This document shows, in pieces, positions 34,191 to 42,645 of a DNA stretch of 64,000 nt; position 1 is the first letter of the stretch, and each line of letters starts with the position of its first letter. Position numbers and translations under genes: made by a program. The stretch comes from UBA6107 sp034430175 (GTDB lineage Bacteria; Chloroflexota; Anaerolineae; Anaerolineales; Anaerolineaceae): positions 62,001-126,000 of the forward strand of contig DAOUFI010000001.1 of the NCBI GenBank assembly GCA_034430175.1. The letters run 5' to 3'. Below the pieces are notes generated by a model, which worked only from the letters and a program-made list of their open reading frames with translations, was not told the origin of the DNA and searched no databases.

Positions 34191-34232
34191 AAAACAGGGA
34201 TGCGATTTTCGAATTTCACGCATCCCTGTTTT
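34191..34232. terminator. Bidirectional terminator between convergent genes
   Basis: AAAACAGGGATGCG and CGCATCCCTGTTTT, perfect 14-base arms with a 14-base loop, with T-runs on each strand at the ends of the arms. It lies between the nitroreductase stop and the membrane-protein stop. Confidence 0.8.
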
Positions 34233-34246
34233 CTGCTTTGGAATTA

Positions 34247-34609
34247 TCAATTTTTCCCAATTACTAAAAACACAAAAACCACCCCTGTGGCCAAAATGGC
34301 CAGGTATGGCAAGATTTTATGCGCGATTTTTACCCAAAACGGAACTTCTTTGGCGGCACTTATCCAGCCACCGCTGGCGATGAGTAGCAAGAAGCAACCC
34401 GCAGCGAGGATGGCTGCCAGCCAGATCATGGGGGTGAGCGGTGACATCTGTTTCAGCATGATGGCGAGGTAGACAATCATCCCCAGCGGGATGAGCTTAT
34501 GGATGGTGAGCAGCAGGGCGCCGTACGGTTTGCCGCGCTGACGCAGGCGGTAACCTGAGACGAGAATAACAACGAAACAAAGCAGGGAAAGGAAGATCGC
34601 GGCAGGCAT
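34247..34609 (-). CDS. Four-helix membrane protein, unknown function
   Basis: 120 residues; helices at about 3-20, 34-52, 60-80 and 96-116. YRLRQRGKPYGALLLTIHKLIPLGM between helices one and two has a conserved-looking His-Lys pair. Start at the ATG ending at 34609 with AAAGGAG six bases upstream; a GTG two codons earlier is too close to that site. No family recognised. Confidence 0.65.
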   Translation of the reverse strand: MPAAIFLSLLCFVVILVSGYRLRQRGKPYGALLLTIHKLIPLGMIVYLAIMLKQMSPLTPMIWLAAILAAGCFLLLIASGGWISAAKEVPFWVKIAHKILPYLAILATGVVFVFLVIGKN

Positions 34610-34644
34610 ATCCACTCCTTTTACGCGAGGGCAGCAATGAGCTC

Positions 34645-35667
34645 TTATTTGACCAGTTCACCAATGGGCGACAGCAGACGGATGTACTCATCCAGGCAGT
34701 CGGGGTCGCCCCACAACGGCTGCAGAACCACGGTGTCAGCGCCGGCCTCGACCCAGCGGCGCACGGACGCTTTCACTTGAGCGGGGGTACCGCAGGCAGA
34801 AAATTCGTCCAGCCAGGCGTCAGGTACGGCAGCAGTGCGCTCTTCAACAGTTTGGTATTTTTGCATAAAAGCCTCAACCTCTGCCTGGATGCCGGTGGCT
34901 GCCAGTTGCGCGGTATCCCAGGGCATCCGTTCGGCTAGCGAGCGACGGGCTGCCTTGCGCGCACTCTCACCGTTTTCCGAAACCTTGCAATCCAGGTAGA
35001 CGGTGACGCGGTTGAGCGTCCGGCCGCTTTCCGCCATGCCGGCCCGGATGTGCGGCAGCGCCCACTTGATGTAGGCGGGAGACGACATGCCGGTGAGCAG
35101 GGTGCCGTCGGCTTCGCGGCCGGCCAGTGCCAGCGACTTTTCGCGGATGGCGCCGATGTAAAGCGGGGGGACGGCGGATGGGGTTACAGTCATCTGTACC
35201 TCATCCAGGTTGACCCAGTCACCGTGGAAGGTGACCTTATCGCCATGCAGCAGGCGACGCACAGACGAGACCGTCTCGGTCATGGCTTTGAGCGGGGACT
35301 TCGGCGCGGATCCAATTTGCTTCATCCAGGAACCGACGCCGTGTCCGAAGCCGGGCAGAAAACGCCCGGGGAAGGTGGTTGTCAGGGTGGTGATCTCCAT
35401 GGCGGCGAAGAGCGGGTTGTAGGCCGGTACCGGCAGTAATCCGATGCCCACCTTGATCTTCTGCGTGGACGAAAGCGCGATGGTTGCCGAGGTGAACGCG
35501 CCGGGGAGGAAACAGTCATCCCACAGCCACAGTTCGTCAAATCCTGCGGCTTCTGCTTTGAGGGCGTACTCCGCCAGCGAGTTTGAAGGGAATTTCGGGT
35601 GGAAGATGATACCGATGGCAGCTGGTGGTCGAATCCTGTCCATGCGCTTGTCCAAATCTCCTTGCAT
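34645..35667 (-). CDS. LLM-class (luciferase-like) flavin or F420-dependent oxidoreductase
   Basis: 340 residues with the bacterial-luciferase TIM barrel. FHPKFPSNSLAEYALKAEAAGFDELWLWDD is the opening; GIGLLPVPAYNPLFAAMEI, GRFLPGFGHGVGSWM and PPLYIGAIREKSLALAGREADG are typical of the F420-dependent group. Substrate unknown. It lies 36 bp after the aldo/keto reductase on the same strand and may be in one transcript with it, downstream of the dehydrogenase of the sugar locus. Confidence 0.85.
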   Translation of the reverse strand: MQGDLDKRMDRIRPPAAIGIIFHPKFPSNSLAEYALKAEAAGFDELWLWDDCFLPGAFTSATIALSSTQKIKVGIGLLPVPAYNPLFAAMEITTLTTTFPGRFLPGFGHGVGSWMKQIGSAPKSPLKAMTETVSSVRRLLHGDKVTFHGDWVNLDEVQMTVTPSAVPPLYIGAIREKSLALAGREADGTLLTGMSSPAYIKWALPHIRAGMAESGRTLNRVTVYLDCKVSENGESARKAARRSLAERMPWDTAQLAATGIQAEVEAFMQKYQTVEERTAAVPDAWLDEFSACGTPAQVKASVRRWVEAGADTVVLQPLWGDPDCLDEYIRLLSPIGELVK

Positions 35668-35703
35668 CCATTCCCCTGGTTACAGCATGCTAATTTCCAC
35701 TCT

Positions 35704-36522
35704 CTAGTACTTGCGCCGCAAGCGCTCGATCTCTTCCGAGCTCAGGACGATGTCCGCGGCCTCGAGATTCTGACGCTGGTGCATCGGGCTGGAAGACATG
35801 GGGATGGTGATGACGCGCGGTTGGCTGGTGAGCCAGGCGATGGAAAGCTGGTGAGCGCTGATTCCCCTGGCTTCTGCTGCTTTTTTGAGTTCCCGATTAC
35901 CTGCAGTGTAGCGGTGCTTGACCGGGGTGTAGGCGGTGAGCAGAATGTCGTGCTGCTGGCAGTACTCCAGAACGCCGTTCTTCAGATATTTTTGATCAGG
36001 GATACTATAGGGCACCTGGTTTGTCAGTAGTGGGGTTTCACTGAGCGCGGCAGCCTGTTGAAGCTGCTTGAGATTGAAATTGCTCACCCCCAGGTGGCGA
36101 ACCTTGCCTTCGTTCACCAACAGATTTAAGGCCTTGAAAGTCTCGGTCAGGTCCATCCCCACCATGGGCCAGTGGATGAGATACAGATCAACGTACTCCA
36201 TGTTCAATCGCTTGAGGCTGGCCGCGCAACTTTGCAGCGTGTCTTTATAACTCAGATGGTTAAACCATATCTTGGTGGTAATGAAAAGCATCGAGCGATC
36301 GATGCCGGAATCATGAACGGCCTGACCAACCAACTCTTCGCAGTGACCCATGGCGTACATCTCAGCGGTGTCGAAATGGGTGTAGCCAAGCTCCAACGCG
36401 GAACGCAGGATGGCCAGCGATCGGCCGTCCAGAGACGGGTCGGCGGTGTTCTTTCCACCGATCGACCAGGTGCCGAAGCCAACTTTGGGGATTTTCGTGC
36501 CCTGTACGATTTCGTAACGCAT
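35704..36522 (-). CDS. Aldo/keto reductase (AKR3/5-like)
   Basis: 272 residues. The catalytic tetrad D51, Y56, K84 and H117 is present (FDTAEMY, TTKIW, IHWP) and HLGVSNF and the C-terminal NADPH-binding IPMSSSPMHQRQNLEA are standard. It reduces aldehydes or ketones with NADPH. It starts 93 bp beyond the mmsA-type gene but carries its own TATAAT six bases before the ATG and no Shine-Dalgarno. By position it could be the reductase for an aldehyde made in the sugar locus; this is a guess. Confidence 0.9.
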   Translation of the reverse strand: MRYEIVQGTKIPKVGFGTWSIGGKNTADPSLDGRSLAILRSALELGYTHFDTAEMYAMGHCEELVGQAVHDSGIDRSMLFITTKIWFNHLSYKDTLQSCAASLKRLNMEYVDLYLIHWPMVGMDLTETFKALNLLVNEGKVRHLGVSNFNLKQLQQAAALSETPLLTNQVPYSIPDQKYLKNGVLEYCQQHDILLTAYTPVKHRYTAGNRELKKAAEARGISAHQLSIAWLTSQPRVITIPMSSSPMHQRQNLEAADIVLSSEEIERLRRKY

Positions 36523-36528
36523 GTAAAG

Positions 36529-36534
36529 ATTATA
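36529..36534 (-). promoter_or_regulatory. -10 box of a likely leaderless promoter
   Basis: TATAAT on the minus strand exactly six bases before the ATG of the aldo/keto reductase gene; the transcript would begin at the start codon. Confidence 0.5.
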
Positions 36535-36615
36535 GCATTACGACCAGGATTCAACCCATCCTGATTACTAATCACTCATTACTGACGATTATTCTCGAAT
36601 CTCTACTCTCGACTC

Positions 36616-38085
36616 TCAGAACTTTCGCACCCAATCCTTTGGCCAGCGCTCGACAACGACCTTCTTCTGGGTGAAGAAATCCACCGCGTCGCGGCCCTGA
36701 CCATGCAGGTCACCGAAGAAACTGTCCTTCCAGCCGCTGAAGGGGAAGAAGGCCATGGGGGCGGCTACCCCGATATTGATGCCGATGTTGCCGGCCTGCG
36801 CCTCGTAGCGGAATTTGCGCGCGGCGGCGCCGTTGGAGGTGAAAAGGCAGGCCTGGTTGCCGTAGCGCCCGCTGTTGATGAATGTGATTGCCTCGTCCAG
36901 GCTGACCACTTTTAGTATTCCAAGCACCGGTCCGAAAATCTCGGTGCGGGTAACTTCAGAATTGGCAGGCAGGTCTTGCAGGATAGTGGGGCGCACAAAG
37001 CTGCCCTTCTCGTAAGCGGGGATGACCGCCCTGCGTCCGTCAACAGGCAGGCTGGCGCCGTCGTTGACGGCCTGCGCGATTAACCCTTCGATGCGCTCTC
37101 GGCTGGCGGCGTTGATCACCGGACCCATCTGGATACCCTCGTCCAGGCCAAAACCTACCTTGCGAGAGGCGGCGGCTTCGATCATGCGCGCGCTGAATTG
37201 CTCGTGAGCCTCTCCCACAGCCAGCACCAGTGATGTGGCCAGGCAGCGCTGACCGGCGCAACCGAACGCCGAATCGGCGATGATTTTGACAGCGGCGTCC
37301 ATGTCAGCGTCGGGCAGGATTACCACCGGGTTCTTAGCGCCACCCTGGGCGGTGACGCGCTTGCCCTGCTCTGAGGCACGACGGTAGATGTAGCGCGCCG
37401 TGGCAGTGGAGCCAACAAAGGTGACCGCGCGTACTTCTGGGTGGTCAAGCAGGGCATCGACAGCCTCTTTCGCACCGTTGACCAGGTTGAGCACGCCTTT
37501 TGGAAGTTCCAGTTTTTCCATCAATTGAAAGGCCAACTCCATAGTCAATGGGGTTTTCTCGGAGGGTTTGAGCACATAGGTATTACCGCAAGCCAGCACG
37601 TAAGGCAAGTACCAAAAAGGGATCATTCCGGGAAAGTTGAAGGGGGCGATGGTGGCACAGACGCCCACTGGTTGGCGCAGCATAATCTCGTCCACACCAG
37701 GGGCGATGTCTTCGGCGATCTCGCCCTTGCTCAGCATGGGCATGCCGCAGGCCACCTCTACGTTCTCGATGGCGCGACGCATCTCACCACGGGATTCCTC
37801 CAGCGTCTTGCCGCATTCCATCGTGATCAAACGACTGAGTTCTTCCAGATGGGTTTCGAGTAATGTTTTAAGCTTGAAAAGGTACTGGATACGATCTTGC
37901 GTGGGGGTGGAACGCCAGGCAGGAAAAGCTGCAGAAGCCGCCCGAACCGCGGCATCGACTTCCGTGGCAGTAGAGAGTGGCGCGCGGGCTAAAAGCTCGC
38001 CGGTAGCCGGGTTGACCACGTCGACAAGCTCATTCGCGCTTGAAGGTGTCCAGACGCCGTTGATATAGTTGGAGAGGATTTTCAT
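36616..38085 (-). CDS. mmsA: CoA-acylating methylmalonate-semialdehyde dehydrogenase
   Basis: 489 residues, aldehyde dehydrogenase fold. Catalytic C281 lies in FGCAGQRCLATS; AQGGAKNPVVILPDAD has Asn where ordinary ALDHs have the catalytic Glu, the mark of the CoA-dependent MMSDH/IolA group. It turns malonate or methylmalonate semialdehyde plus CoA and NAD+ into acetyl- or propionyl-CoA and CO2. Start at the ATG ending at 38085 with GGGAG; the frame is open further upstream only through the operator. Divergent from the IclR gene, with both promoters inside one palindrome, so it belongs to the sugar/cyclitol locus. Confidence 0.93.
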   Translation of the reverse strand: MKILSNYINGVWTPSSANELVDVVNPATGELLARAPLSTATEVDAAVRAASAAFPAWRSTPTQDRIQYLFKLKTLLETHLEELSRLITMECGKTLEESRGEMRRAIENVEVACGMPMLSKGEIAEDIAPGVDEIMLRQPVGVCATIAPFNFPGMIPFWYLPYVLACGNTYVLKPSEKTPLTMELAFQLMEKLELPKGVLNLVNGAKEAVDALLDHPEVRAVTFVGSTATARYIYRRASEQGKRVTAQGGAKNPVVILPDADMDAAVKIIADSAFGCAGQRCLATSLVLAVGEAHEQFSARMIEAAASRKVGFGLDEGIQMGPVINAASRERIEGLIAQAVNDGASLPVDGRRAVIPAYEKGSFVRPTILQDLPANSEVTRTEIFGPVLGILKVVSLDEAITFINSGRYGNQACLFTSNGAAARKFRYEAQAGNIGINIGVAAPMAFFPFSGWKDSFFGDLHGQGRDAVDFFTQKKVVVERWPKDWVRKF

Positions 38086-38117
38086 GGGGAACTCCCTGAT
38101 TGGTTTGAAATAATATA

Positions 38118-38152
38118 TTGCATATAATACAACAATATTGTATAATATGCAA
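38118..38152. promoter_or_regulatory. IclR operator with overlapping divergent promoters
   Basis: Arms TTGCATATAATACAA (38118-38132) and TTGTATAATATGCAA (38138-38152) match at 14 of 15 positions around five bases. Plus strand: TTGCAT, 17 bp, TATAAT (38141-38146), which puts the start near 38153-38155, at the iclR ATG. Minus strand: TTGCAT (38152-38147), 17 bp, TATTAT (38129-38124), for mmsA. A bound regulator would block both. Confidence 0.75.
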
Positions 38153-38154
38153 CA

Positions 38155-38895
38155 ATGACTGAAATCCAATCTCTTGCGCGCGGACTCAAAATCCTGGACA
38201 TCCTGGGTCAGTGCCCCGATGGCATCAGCATCACCGAGCTGTCAGAGCTGCTAGATGTGGATAAGGGCAGCGCCTCACGCCTGGTGGCTACCCTGGCCAG
38301 TTACGGTTATGCGGAAAAGGACGAAGTGACCCGACGCTACCACGTGGGTCCGCAGATTGTCAGCCTGAGTCGGAGTGTGCTCAACCGCCTGCCCCTGCGC
38401 GAAGCTGCCAAACCCTTCCTGCGCCAGATGATGGAGCGCACTGGCGAGTGCGCCCACCTTGGTGTCGCCGCCCAGGGCAAGGTAATGTACATCGACCAGG
38501 TGGAATCGCCGGTGACGCTGCGGGTCAATGCCCAGGTGGGCACCATGAACCCACTGCACTGCACCGCCCTTGGAAAGGTGTTGCTGGCGTTTGGCAATCT
38601 GGATCTGCCTGCCGAGCTGCCGTCTTTCACCGAGAAGACGATCACCGACCCCGGCGCGTTGAAGGATCACCTCAATGAAGTGCGACGTCTGGGTTATGCC
38701 GTGGACGACGAGGAATTCGATATCGGGGTGCGTTGCATCGCCGTGCCGGTGTTCGACTTCCGTGGTAAGCTGGCTGGTGCTATTGGCGTCTCAGGACCCG
38801 CCACGCGGGTTACCCTGGCGCGTCTGCCGGAAATGACTGCTACCGTCATTGAGATTGGAAAAGCGCTTTCAGAACGCATGACGTTTACCCATTAA
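38155..38895 (+). CDS. IclR-family transcriptional regulator
   Basis: 246 residues. The winged helix lies at about 1-60 (LARGLKILDILGQ, ITELSELLDVDKGSASRLV), and the effector domain follows with LNRLPLREAAKPFLRQMMER, GTMNPLHCTALGKVLLA and FDIGVRCIAVPVFDFRGKL. Such regulators bind small acids or sugars. The ATG comes two bases after the palindrome, has no Shine-Dalgarno and is probably at the 5' end of the mRNA. It is followed by a terminator and then by the catabolic operon, so it likely controls both mmsA and that operon. Confidence 0.93.
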   Translation: MTEIQSLARGLKILDILGQCPDGISITELSELLDVDKGSASRLVATLASYGYAEKDEVTRRYHVGPQIVSLSRSVLNRLPLREAAKPFLRQMMERTGECAHLGVAAQGKVMYIDQVESPVTLRVNAQVGTMNPLHCTALGKVLLAFGNLDLPAELPSFTEKTITDPGALKDHLNEVRRLGYAVDDEEFDIGVRCIAVPVFDFRGKLAGAIGVSGPATRVTLARLPEMTATVIEIGKALSERMTFTH

Positions 38896-38899
38896 TTAT

Positions 38900-38928
38900 C
38901 GCCTGCCGACATCCACGCGGGCGTTTTT
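38900..38928 (+). terminator. Terminator after iclR-type gene
   Basis: CGCCTGC and GCGGGCG (one G-T pair) with a ten-base loop, followed by TTTTT. It separates the regulator from the IolD-like gene, so the catabolic operon needs its own promoter in 38929-38965; GTTGAGCAAC (38948-38957) there is a small palindrome. Confidence 0.6.
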
Positions 38929-38985
38929 GTTACATCTATTCAGTATTGTTGAGCAACGCGCAATAATCAGGAGGATGATTTGAGC

Positions 38986-40836
38986 ATGGAGAGACCTTCC
39001 CCCGATAAACTGACCCGCCGGCGTGAAGAACACGCCGCGTCGTTCGCTGCCGGATTGCTGCCGGGTAAACTGGATCTGACCCTCTCAGAGGCACTGGTGC
39101 TCGGGTTACTGCGCCAGGGCGTGAAAAAATATTTCACTGTTCTCGGGCACGGTTCCACAGAGGTGGGCGAAGTGCTGCGTATCTATGAAGCAGCCGGGCT
39201 GTTGCGGGTATTTGGCCTGCGCAGCGAGATTGAAGCTTCGCATGCTGCGGTTGCCCTGCGCTGGGTCACTGGCGAGAAGGCGGCAGTCGTTACCTCCATT
39301 GGCCCCGGCGCGTTGCAGGCGCTGGCGGCATCACTCGTCCCGGCCTCGGATGGTATTGGCGTGTGGTACCTCTTCGGCGATGAAACTAGCGAGGATGAGG
39401 GCTTCAACATGCAGCAGATCCCCCGCCACGAACAGGGACAATTCCTGCGCCTGACCTCGGACATGGGACGTTCCTACAGTTTGCATACCCCGGGCGCGCT
39501 TAACACTGCCTTGCGACGCGGCGCGGCCACTGTGGATCACCCCACCCGGCCGGGTCCGTTCTACCTTCTGTTGCCAATGAATACACAGGCGGGCTGGATG
39601 ATCGACTTCAATCTCGATGAATTGCCGGAGCCGGAATTCATCGGTATCAACGCGGCTACTGGCGATTACACCAAAGCCGTGGAGTGGATCCGTGAATCGA
39701 AACGTATCCTCATCAAAGTCGGTGGCGGTGGACGCAACGCTAAGGACCAGTTGACTTTGCTCATGAAGAAGGTTGGCGCTGTGCTTGTGCACACTCCCAT
39801 CGCCAGCGGTTGTGTTCCCTACAGTCATCCGTTAAACATGGGCGTGGGCGGATCGAAGGGATCGATGTGTGGCAATTACGCCATGGAACATGCCGACCTA
39901 CTCATCGCGGTGGGCACGCGCGCGGTGTGCCAGTCTGATTGTTCGCGAACCGGTTATCCCAATGTCAAACATGTCATCAATATTAACGCCGACCTGGACG
40001 ACGCTACCCACTACGCTCATACCGTTGCCCTGGTGGGCGACGTAAAGCTCACACTGAACAAGCTGGTCAAATCCATAGACGGCGCGCTTGCACCGCATAG
40101 CGAATGGCTCGACGCCTGTGCTGTGCAAAAACAGAATTGGCAGAAGTTCAAACTAGAACGCTACCTCAACCCGGTACTGCAAGACGAGTACTGGGGTAAG
40201 CCTGTTTTTACCCAGCCCGCCGCGATTCAGATTGCGACAGAGTGGGCCAAGAAGAACAAAGCGGTGTGCTTCTTCGACGCCGGTGACGTGCAGGCCAACG
40301 GCTTCCAGATCGTTGAGGATGAGTCCCCAGATCAGACTTTCACCGAGGGTGGCGCCTCGTACATGGGCTTCGGAGTCTCCGCGCTGCTGGCCACCGGGCT
40401 GGCTGCCAAACCGTTTTATGGACTGGCGATCACCGGAGATGGCTCGTTCACCATGAACCCGCAGATCCTCATAGACGGTGCGGAACATGGCGCTACCGGT
40501 TGCATCCTGCTTCTCGACAACGGGCGTATGGGTGCCATCAGTGGATTGCAGAAAGATCAATATGGACAAGGTTTCGCCACCTGGAATACCCTGCAGATCG
40601 ATTACCTCAAGTGGGCCGAGGCTATCCCTGGCGTGCTGGCCCTCGATGGCGGCAACTCGCCTGAGTCGTTGCAAAGCGCGCTTGGACAAGCCGCTGAGCA
40701 TCCGGGCCTCACACTGATCCATCTGCCGGTGTATTACGGCGACGATCCGCTGGGAGGCATGGGCGTTTACGGGCGCTGGAACGTGGGCAATTGGTGCGAT
40801 GAGGTACAGAAATTGCGTCACCAAATCGGACTTTGA
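38986..40836 (+). CDS. IolD-like thiamine-diphosphate enzyme (trihydroxycyclohexanedione hydrolase family)
   Basis: 616 residues, pyruvate-oxidase/decarboxylase fold. The Glu that activates ThDP is in GLRSEIEASHAA (aligned with KNEQGMAHAA of IolD); the cofactor motif is GDGSFTMNPQ about residues 484-493, with the Asn of LLLDNGRMG some 27 residues later. The end GRWNVGNW matches the WWNVG tail of IolD. IolD hydrolyses a C-C bond of a cyclic diketone in inositol breakdown. ATG at 38986; a TTG two codons upstream lies five bases from AGGAGG and is an alternative. First gene of the catabolic operon. The true substrate may differ, as other iol genes are missing. Confidence 0.8.
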   Translation: MERPSPDKLTRRREEHAASFAAGLLPGKLDLTLSEALVLGLLRQGVKKYFTVLGHGSTEVGEVLRIYEAAGLLRVFGLRSEIEASHAAVALRWVTGEKAAVVTSIGPGALQALAASLVPASDGIGVWYLFGDETSEDEGFNMQQIPRHEQGQFLRLTSDMGRSYSLHTPGALNTALRRGAATVDHPTRPGPFYLLLPMNTQAGWMIDFNLDELPEPEFIGINAATGDYTKAVEWIRESKRILIKVGGGGRNAKDQLTLLMKKVGAVLVHTPIASGCVPYSHPLNMGVGGSKGSMCGNYAMEHADLLIAVGTRAVCQSDCSRTGYPNVKHVININADLDDATHYAHTVALVGDVKLTLNKLVKSIDGALAPHSEWLDACAVQKQNWQKFKLERYLNPVLQDEYWGKPVFTQPAAIQIATEWAKKNKAVCFFDAGDVQANGFQIVEDESPDQTFTEGGASYMGFGVSALLATGLAAKPFYGLAITGDGSFTMNPQILIDGAEHGATGCILLLDNGRMGAISGLQKDQYGQGFATWNTLQIDYLKWAEAIPGVLALDGGNSPESLQSALGQAAEHPGLTLIHLPVYYGDDPLGGMGVYGRWNVGNWCDEVQKLRHQIGL

Positions 40837-40857
40837 TCTTTCCACCCAAGAGGTGTT

Positions 40858-41700
40858 ATGAACGAATTGACTGTTGAGAAAACGAAAGAACTGGAGGAAA
40901 CCGCGCGCAGACTACGGGTGAGCAGCCTCAGGCTCATCCACCGGCGTGGCGCGGGTCACCCTGGTGGAGCGCTTTCGGCTGCCGAGATTCTCTCCGTACT
41001 ATATTTTCACATACTACGTATCGATCCCGAGAATCCAAATTGGCCGGAACGCGATCGCTTCATCCTCAGCAAGGGGCATGCCTCCGCGGCGCTTTACTCC
41101 GCGCTGGCCATGCGCGGATTCTTCCCGTTGAGCGAACTTGATAACTGGGGTGAGCTCGAATGCGCGCACCAGGGGCATCCAGACCGTTTCAAGACCCCCG
41201 GCGTGGACATGACCAGCGGATTGCTCGGCCACGGTGTTGCGCTTGGTTGCGGGCTGGCACTGGCTGCCCGATTAAAAGGGTTAAGTTACCGCACTTATAC
41301 CCTGCTTGGTGACGGCGAATGTCAGGGCGGCATCGTGTGGGAAGGCGCCATGACGGCTGCAAAGTATAAACTGGACACACTCACCGCCATTTTAGATTGC
41401 AACGGCGTCCAACTGGACGGAACAGTGGACGAGGTTATGCCTATGGAACCAATGGCCGCCAAATGGGCTGCCTACGGCTGGAACGTGATCGAGATCAACG
41501 GACATTCCGTGAAGGAGATCGCGCGGGCGCTGAAACAGGCAGCCGCTTTCCATGGCAAGCCCAGCATCGTCCTCGCGCGCACCGTTAAAGGCAAAGGGGT
41601 CTCGTTCATGGAAGGCAAATCGTATTGGCACGGCAACGTGCCTTCGGATGAACAACTGGCACAGGCTCTTACCGAGCTTGGGGAGGTGACCCATGGCTGA
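40858..41700 (+). CDS. Transketolase, N-terminal subunit
   Basis: 280 residues, the ThDP pyrophosphate-binding half of a split transketolase. HRRGAGHPGGALSAAEIL and SKGHASAALYSALA supply the active-site histidines; GDGECQGGIVWEG (GDG near residue 152) followed by LDCNGVQ is the ThDP/Mg motif. The two-subunit form is common in anaerobes and also in sulfo-transketolase and apulose pathways. It lies 21 bp after the IolD-like gene with AGAGG before ATG, and overlaps the C-terminal subunit gene by eight bases. Confidence 0.93.
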   Translation: MNELTVEKTKELEETARRLRVSSLRLIHRRGAGHPGGALSAAEILSVLYFHILRIDPENPNWPERDRFILSKGHASAALYSALAMRGFFPLSELDNWGELECAHQGHPDRFKTPGVDMTSGLLGHGVALGCGLALAARLKGLSYRTYTLLGDGECQGGIVWEGAMTAAKYKLDTLTAILDCNGVQLDGTVDEVMPMEPMAAKWAAYGWNVIEINGHSVKEIARALKQAAAFHGKPSIVLARTVKGKGVSFMEGKSYWHGNVPSDEQLAQALTELGEVTHG

Positions 41701-42634
41701 GATCTCAATGCGTGAAGCTTACGGCAAGGCGCTGGCAGCCTACGGTGAGACCCACCCCGAAGTGGTGGCGCTCGACGTGGATACCTCGGCTTCGACCCTT
41801 TCCAATTTCTTTGCCCAGCGTTTTCCGGAGCGTTTCTACAATATCGGTATTGCTGAACCCTGCATGGTCGATGTGGCTGCTGGGCTGGCGCTGGGTGGGT
41901 TGACTCCTTTTATCAATGGCTTTGCTTCAATTCTGTCGCTGCGCGCGTTAGAACAGGTGCGCACCTGTGTATGCTACGGACGAACAAATGTCAAGATCGC
42001 TGCCAGCTATGCCGGGCTCTCCGATTTCAAGGACGGCGCGACCCACTATTCCATTTCTGATCTGGCTAACATGCGCGCGTTGCCGAATATGACAGTGGTG
42101 GTGGCTGCTGACGCTGACGAAGCGGCTGCGTTCGTGCCACTGGTAGCCGAATACAACGGTCCGGTCTACCTGCGCCTCAGCCGTGCTGGCGCGCTGCCTG
42201 TCCCTGTCTGCAACGAACCACTGCAGATTGGTAAGGGGCGTACCCTGCGCCGCGGCTCGGACGTCACCCTGGTTGCCATCGGCGCCATGGTCGGAAGATG
42301 CGCCCTGGCCGCGGAGGCCTTGGCGAAAGAAGGAATTGACGCCTGCCTGATCGAGATCCACACCCTCAAGCCGCTCGACCGCGACCTGCTGCTGCGGGCC
42401 GCCGCAGAGACCGGCGCGCTGGTCACCGCCGAAGAACACACCATCATCGGTGGTCTGGGTAGTGCCGTGAGCGAGTTGCTGGCTGAAGAACGGCCGATTC
42501 CCATGGTCAAAGTTGGAATCCGAGACCGGTTCTGTCCGACAGCACGCAACCTGGATAAATTGATGGACGCCTGTGGTCTGGCTGTGACCGATGTGGTCGC
42601 CGCCGCTAAACGCGCCATACAGCTTAAGAAGTAG
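41693..42634 (+). CDS. Transketolase, C-terminal subunit
   Basis: 313 residues. It carries the pyrimidine-binding domain with the activating Glu (NIGIAEPCMVDVAAGLA), the SYAGLSDFKDGATHYSISDLA loop and the C-terminal domain (TAEEHTIIGGLGSAVSELL). With the preceding gene it makes a complete transketolase moving two-carbon ketol units. Overlap of eight bases with the N subunit ensures equal expression. Substrate residues that would tell sugar phosphates from other aldoses cannot be judged by eye. Confidence 0.93.
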   Translation: MAEISMREAYGKALAAYGETHPEVVALDVDTSASTLSNFFAQRFPERFYNIGIAEPCMVDVAAGLALGGLTPFINGFASILSLRALEQVRTCVCYGRTNVKIAASYAGLSDFKDGATHYSISDLANMRALPNMTVVVAADADEAAAFVPLVAEYNGPVYLRLSRAGALPVPVCNEPLQIGKGRTLRRGSDVTLVAIGAMVGRCALAAEALAKEGIDACLIEIHTLKPLDRDLLLRAAAETGALVTAEEHTIIGGLGSAVSELLAEERPIPMVKVGIRDRFCPTARNLDKLMDACGLAVTDVVAAAKRAIQLKK

Positions 42635-42645
42635 ATGGAGGTGCC

